NCBI GenBank assembly: GCA_964622915.1
Contig: CAZUSC010000068.1
Location: 1-8,575 of the forward strand
From: CAZUSC01 sp964622915
GTDB lineage: Bacteria > Patescibacteriota > Andersenbacteria > UBA10190
DNA length: 8,575 nt
Reading direction: 5' to 3'
The notes beneath the pieces are model-generated. The model was not told the origin of the DNA. It saw only the letters and a list, made by a program, of their open reading frames with translations, and ran no database searches. Positions 5,311 through 8,575 of the stretch are shown here, one piece after another (the first letter of the stretch is position 1; each line of letters opens with the position of its first letter). Position numbers and translations under genes: made by a program.

Positions 5311-6636
5311 TCACCGCCAAGAGGGCAGCCAAAAAGTAAGCGACTGCCAGGCCGCCAGCGGCCAACCATACGTTAAGGGACTTAAGAAAATAAAAAATAT
5401 GATTAGGGCCACGACACTGGCACCATACAATAATTTAGAGCGGGCAAGTATTCCCGGGTAGCGGCGATCCCACCACCATAGCCCTGCCAACAAGGAAAAA
5501 ATAAGAGGTGTTAAGTAGTGGTACAAAAATAAAGCGCGCGGTACCCGCCAAAAAGGCATAAAAGCAATGAAATAGGCGGCAAAAAAGATCCAACCGCCTT
5601 CTTTCATAGCCCGCTGCCTCGCCTTCACAGATACTAAAGTGGAAAAAACCGCCACAATAAAGAGCAGTGAACTGCCCCACCAGACAATTGGGTTGCCCAA
5701 GAAATATATTTGTCCACCATTTGCCCCCACCCAATAAAATATCGGGCGCAGCATGACTGGCCACGTCCACCACTTGCTGCTATAGGGGTGGCTCTCTGTT
5801 AAATAATAATTGGCGGATAGCATTTGCTGGTTTACTTTGATCACATCTTGCACAAAGTTGCCGGTGGGGATGCCCCACACATCGCCGGAACCAGCATTGG
5901 TAAGCAGCGCAAAATGAATAAACCATCCTAATAAGTAAACCGCGGCTGCACTGACCGCGATTATTAGTCCAGATAAGATCACCCGACCAAGATTGCGGCT
6001 TGTAATAAGCTGGTGTACCAGCAGCACTCCTAAAATGGCCAGCGCGGACAGGCCAGTTAATTTAATGCCGACCGCCAGGCCAGCCAGTGCGCCAGCTATT
6101 ACTATCCAGCCAATTTTGCGGCGGCCGTTATTAGATTGCACTGCAAGCAACCAAGCTACCAGAGCTCCCAGCGTGGCACCTATCAGCAGGCTATCGAGAG
6201 AAATTAGCCTTGATTGGACTGTGAGAGCATTATCAAAAACCAGAGCCAGACCAGCTAAAAAAGATACTTCCACCGACGTATTGAGTTGCCGCAACAAAAC
6301 AAAGGCCAGCACAGGAATAAGCGAGCCTACCACTGCCGGCAGAAAACGCAGCGCCACAAAAGTTATGTCGGGGTAAACTTCGCCGATATGATCGAAATCA
6401 AATCCGCCGCGGTAGCCGCCTAAATACGCTGCCGCTGCTATCAATAACTTTCCGTGCGGAGGATGAATATCGAAAATCCGCTCATGCGAACAGCAATAAG
6501 CTGTGACAAACTTACCAAAGTGCACTTCATCAAACACGACCTGCTGGGGATACCACACAGCAGTCATCCGGGTTAGCAAACCTAAGATAAGAATTAGCAG
6601 CGCTAATTTGTGTTTGATAATTAGACGTGTCAACAC
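5311..6636 (-). CDS. GT39-family protein O-mannosyltransferase (PMT-like)
   Basis: The product is 441 aa and very hydrophobic, with about 10-12 membrane segments. It carries the PMT signatures in order: acidic pair in FDEVHFGKF (D36, E37), HPPHGK (58-63), LRFLPAVVG (96-104), FDNALTVQSRLISLDSLL (134-151), GLAVGIKLTGL (186-196), SHPYSSKWWTWPVMLRP (282-298), GNPIVWW (314-320) and PRALFLYHYLTPLIF (366-380). These correspond to the catalytic N-terminal PMT domain and the C-terminal four-TM domain. As in other bacterial members there is no MIR domain. The enzyme transfers mannose from a polyprenyl-phosphate carrier to Ser/Thr of proteins crossing the membrane. The start is GTG at 6636, 16 bp after the adhesin gene's stop; no earlier start fits. 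Its place between two exported pseudopilins suggests that pilus proteins are its substrates (inference). Specificity for mannose rather than another sugar is assumed from the family. Confidence 0.92.
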   Translation of the reverse strand: MLTRLIIKHKLALLILILGLLTRMTAVWYPQQVVFDEVHFGKFVTAYCCSHERIFDIHPPHGKLLIAAAAYLGGYRGGFDFDHIGEVYPDITFVALRFLPAVVGSLIPVLAFVLLRQLNTSVEVSFLAGLALVFDNALTVQSRLISLDSLLIGATLGALVAWLLAVQSNNGRRKIGWIVIAGALAGLAVGIKLTGLSALAILGVLLVHQLITSRNLGRVILSGLIIAVSAAAVYLLGWFIHFALLTNAGSGDVWGIPTGNFVQDVIKVNQQMLSANYYLTESHPYSSKWWTWPVMLRPIFYWVGANGGQIYFLGNPIVWWGSSLLFIVAVFSTLVSVKARQRAMKEGGWIFFAAYFIAFMPFWRVPRALFLYHYLTPLIFSLLAGLWWWDRRYPGILARSKLLYGASVVALIIFFIFLSPLTYGWPLAAWQSLTFWLPSWR

Positions 6637-6652
6637 AGCTACTAGTATAACC

Positions 6653-6817
6653 CTACAAGTTTTTCACCCGGAAATCGTCAAACCTCTGACTGTCAACATC
6701 ATCTGAAGGTGAAATCACGGCGCCAATACCCAACCCAGCCTTGCCGGCGGCAGTGATGCCAGTATCCGTTACCGACCGCATTAGCACGCCATCATCATAG
6801 AAGCTAAGGGTGCTGCC
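6653..6817 (-). repeat. 165-bp segment duplicated at 8411-8575 (LamG-like C-terminus)
   Basis: The last 55 codons, including the stop, align without gaps to 8411-8575: by hand count 138 of 165 bases and 46 of 54 residues match. The 3' part is the more divergent (23 mismatches in the last 84 bp), while the upstream 81 bp have only 4. The stop differs (TAG here, TAA in the other copy). This shows duplication of the domain or whole gene; the uneven identity could reflect gene conversion. The other copy continues beyond the window. Confidence 0.95.
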
Positions 6818-8341
6818 GTTAGCCACAAACTTCACTACCGAGCCGTTAGCCGGCCCGTTAAAGGCGGAGCCGAGGGCGGTCCAAGTACCGCCGACTTTTT
6901 TATAGATCTGACCGCCGCCGGCCGCACTATTAAACCTGACCGCATACATGTTGTTAGCGTCCTGAATCCGAGCAGCCATGATGGTGCTGAAATCGCCGAT
7001 TTGAGCATTAACAACGGTAAGCTGGACTTCATAGTTGGCGGCATAGACTGGGGCGTCGGCCGTATATAATGTTCCAGCAGAAAACCCAGTCTGACCGCCG
7101 GTGCAAGTAACATTTCCTCCGGCCGTGCCATCTCCACAATGCAATATCTGCGCGTAGTTTGGTGTAGTAATAAGTTTAGTCCAGCTGGTACCCACTTCAG
7201 GTGCGTGAAAATAGAGTTCTGTGCCATTGAGGCCACTGAAGGCGTCGGAGAAAATTGTACCAGGCGGCAGGGGGGGTGTTGGGGATGGGGGGGGTGTACC
7301 CGAGACATAATTAAAGGTGATACCCCGCACATAATCGAGTGCACTGTTACTTGTGCCATAAGTTATGATCGGCTGATAGGATACTGAATAAACACCCTGA
7401 CCCACCGCTCGTTGCGGGCAGGTGGAAAGTAAAACATTAAGATCATCGCCTAAACACAACTGGTTAACAGGCACCACGTCGGTCATGTAAAATTTATTGT
7501 CGCCCGATTGGCCGACTAAAATTGGACCAATCCAGGCATACCATCCGGGAGTATGGCCTTCGAAATCAGTAGCCTGCAAGTAGTTAATATTAGTATAATA
7601 GCCACTATAAGTCTGAAGCCGTCCGTCATTCAAACTATTAACAGGCATAACCTCCGTACTGCTGCTGCCATCGGTTGGATTGGTGATTGTTACTTCGGCC
7701 AGAGTGCCGGCTAACGGATTATTGGGATAATCAATGTCAACCGGCCAGAAACGCGTGTTGGCGCCACCGCCAGCAGAGGCAAGGGTGGCCCGTGGTGTTA
7801 CTACTGTGTTCACTTCCGCGATTCCCGGCGATTGGTTGGGCGTAACATCTATCAACAATGTAATGCCAATACGCTTGACATTACTGGACCGCGCGTCGGC
7901 GGACGCAATAATCCCGTCGGCGGCGTCATAGTAGGTAAACAGTTTCTTGTTTTGAGAGATGTTTCTAACGCTGCGCGCCAAAGTGAGAACGATTTCTGGC
8001 GCGCCTACTCTGGTAATGCCAGCTTTGATGGCATTATTCTCTATAAACACCCGGCCGGTGTCCAAAGAGTTATCATCATCAATATCGCTATAAAACTTTA
8101 TCTGATTATCTCCAGCCTCAATCAACCAATTGGCTCCCTGCGCTTCCCGAATGCGATCACTGACTTTGTCTAACTGTAAGCGCGCATCTTCCGTCGTTAA
8201 AACCTGCTCGAACTGCTCGCGATTAATATTAATTCCTCGCCCCAAAAAAACTGTGGCAGCGGCGATCAGAATCGAGCCCACGGCGATGCCAATCAGAACT
8301 TCCACTAAGGTTAGTCCTGTGCGTTTTTGGTAGGCTATCAT
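6653..8341 (-). CDS. Minor pseudopilin fused to a C-terminal LamG-like jelly-roll domain (candidate pilus adhesin)
   Basis: I chose the ATG at 8341 (562 aa) over a TTG at 8353, as it gives the compact leader MIAYQKRTG, then LTLVEVLIGIAVGSILIAAA: cleavage after G9, Glu at +5 (E14). Stalk helix ~10-70 (RLQLDKVSDRIREAQ), then a PilW/GspJ-like beta region with FTYYDAADG (~135-143) to about residue 185. Residues ~190-345 form an unfamiliar middle domain with Trp/Tyr-rich motifs (GWYAWIGPILVG) and Cys at ~296 and 308. The linker GTPPPSPTPPLPPGT is at ~348-362. From ~363 (FSDAFSGLNGTEL) to the end is a LamG/concanavalin-A-like sandwich: YEVQLTVV, MAARIQDANNMYAVRF, GGQIYKKVGGTWTAL, STLSFYDDGVLMRSVTD, and the closing FDDFRVKNL strand typical of this fold. 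Such domains often bind glycans. The gene lies 69 bp after a paralogue and 16 bp before the mannosyltransferase. The fusion is clear; adhesin function is inferred. Confidence 0.85.
   Translation of the reverse strand: MIAYQKRTGLTLVEVLIGIAVGSILIAAATVFLGRGININREQFEQVLTTEDARLQLDKVSDRIREAQGANWLIEAGDNQIKFYSDIDDDNSLDTGRVFIENNAIKAGITRVGAPEIVLTLARSVRNISQNKKLFTYYDAADGIIASADARSSNVKRIGITLLIDVTPNQSPGIAEVNTVVTPRATLASAGGGANTRFWPVDIDYPNNPLAGTLAEVTITNPTDGSSSTEVMPVNSLNDGRLQTYSGYYTNINYLQATDFEGHTPGWYAWIGPILVGQSGDNKFYMTDVVPVNQLCLGDDLNVLLSTCPQRAVGQGVYSVSYQPIITYGTSNSALDYVRGITFNYVSGTPPPSPTPPLPPGTIFSDAFSGLNGTELYFHAPEVGTSWTKLITTPNYAQILHCGDGTAGGNVTCTGGQTGFSAGTLYTADAPVYAANYEVQLTVVNAQIGDFSTIMAARIQDANNMYAVRFNSAAGGGQIYKKVGGTWTALGSAFNGPANGSVVKFVANGSTLSFYDDGVLMRSVTDTGITAAGKAGLGIGAVISPSDDVDSQRFDDFRVKNL
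7270..7294. repeat. C7/C8 homopolymer tracts in the Pro-rich linker (possible slippage site)
   Basis: The plus strand has G7 (7270-7276), G4 (7281-7284) and G8 (7287-7294); in the coding strand these are C8, C4 and C7 encoding the TPPPSPTPPL linker. By hand translation, loss of one C puts the rest of the gene in a frame that stays open to 6835, and gain of one C meets a TGA at 7197-7199. The G-runs could also form a G-quadruplex on the plus strand. Confidence 0.8.
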
Positions 8342-8358
8342 AAACAGGACCAATAGTT

Positions 8359-8388
8359 ACTATAGACTGTGATAGATCTTAATGTTAA
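8359..8388 (-). promoter_or_regulatory. Candidate sigma70 promoter for the LamG-pseudopilin gene
   Basis: In the 69-bp gap after the upstream paralogue, the minus strand reads TTAACA (8388-8383), 18 bp, TATAGT (8364-8359). Each hexamer matches the consensus at 5 of 6 positions. Transcription would begin near 8352, leaving a leader of about 10 nt before the ATG at 8341, short enough that no strong ribosome site fits. It would let the adhesin and downstream genes be transcribed separately from the paralogue. Prediction only. Confidence 0.35.
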
Positions 8389-8410
8389 CACGGTCGGCTT
8401 CATCTTGCTT

Positions 8411-8575
8411 TTACAAATTGGTTACGCGGAAATCATCAAATTCCTGCTCGTCAACATCATCAGTAGCTGTAATAACGGCGCCAGCACCTAAGCCAGCCTT
8501 GCCGGCGGCAGTGATGCTAGTGTCCGTTACCGACCGCATTAGTACGCCGTCATCATAGAAGCTAAGGGTGCTGCC
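8411..8575 (-). CDS. 3' end of a paralogous protein with a LamG-like C-terminus (start outside the window)
   Basis: The frame is open from the window edge to the TAA at 8411-8413, giving 54 residues that begin GSTLSFYDDGVLMRSVTD and end FDDFRVTNL. They align without gaps to the C-terminus of the next gene (46/54 identical), so this is the closing part of the same jelly-roll domain. The substitutions are clustered near the end (SPS to TAT, S to E, R to E, K to T), making this copy more acidic. It is probably the last part of another pseudopilin-LamG fusion, upstream and in the same direction, but the N-terminal architecture cannot be seen. Confidence 0.85.
   Translation of the reverse strand, partial: GSTLSFYDDGVLMRSVTDTSITAAGKAGLGAGAVITATDDVDEQEFDDFRVTNL

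Noticed and set aside
6644..6649. TATACT in the 16-bp gap before the mannosyltransferase
   Set aside because: No acceptable -35 at 16-18 bp; the preceding bases are CCGGGT-like. Read-through from the adhesin gene is more likely.
6835..7359. Minus-strand open frame overlapping the LamG-like domain as an independent gene
   Set aside because: Its protein shows no domain and it is a frame shadow of the adhesin gene. It matters only as the frame entered if one C is lost from the linker tract.

Overview
The window is about 8.6 kb of a densely packed, one-directional (minus strand) gene cluster for a type IV pilus / type II secretion-like fibre. TGA, TAA and TAG all serve as stops, so the genetic code is standard. 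The gene styles suggest a Patescibacteria/CPR bacterium: small pseudopilins, PilX-like proteins ending in a 'SWEQIE'-type C-terminus, Ser/Thr/Pro linkers, and 7-bp intergenic repeats. A Saccharibacteria-like lineage is possible, but I cannot prove the lineage from this window.

In transcription order (right to left): (a) 8411-8575, the last 54 codons of a gene whose C-terminus is 85% identical to that of its neighbour; (b) 6653-8341, a minor pseudopilin joined by a Pro-rich linker to a LamG-like jelly-roll domain; (c) 5311-6636, a GT39 protein O-mannosyltransferase; (d) 3881-5245, a large PilX/GspK-like protein; (e) 2950-3801 GspH/FimT-like, (f) 2255-2953 GspI/PilV-like, (g) 1684-2253 GspJ/PilW-like and (h) 248-1552 GspK/PilX-like pseudopilins; (i) 1-185, the start of pilM, whose product is related to the cytoplasmic part of GspL. 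The order e-f-g-h-i therefore mirrors gspH-I-J-K-L (fimT-pilV-pilW-pilX plus pilM). This suggests the genes encode the priming/tip complex of the fibre and the first platform protein. The major pilin, motor ATPases and prepilin peptidase are not in the window.

Working model (inference): a pilus tip carries the LamG-like adhesin and two large pseudopilins that lack Glu5. The embedded mannosyltransferase would decrate the Ser/Thr/Pro-rich segments of these exported proteins. The linker in front of the LamG-like domain is encoded by C8 and C7 tracts. Loss of one C would replace the LamG-like domain with an out-of-frame tail, and gain of one C would truncate it, so the adhesin may be phase-variable.

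Non-coding and repeat structure is also notable. A ~163-bp MITE-like element with ~26-bp terminal inverted repeats lies inside the leader of the GspI-like gene and keeps its frame open. A 19/20-bp inverted repeat brackets the 131-bp gap before the GspK-like gene. Two gaps hold 7-bp-period repeats (189-237 and ~3831-3880). A plausible sigma70 promoter lies in front of the adhesin gene (8359-8388). No RNA gene, CRISPR array or complete insertion sequence was seen, and no gene on the plus strand is supported.
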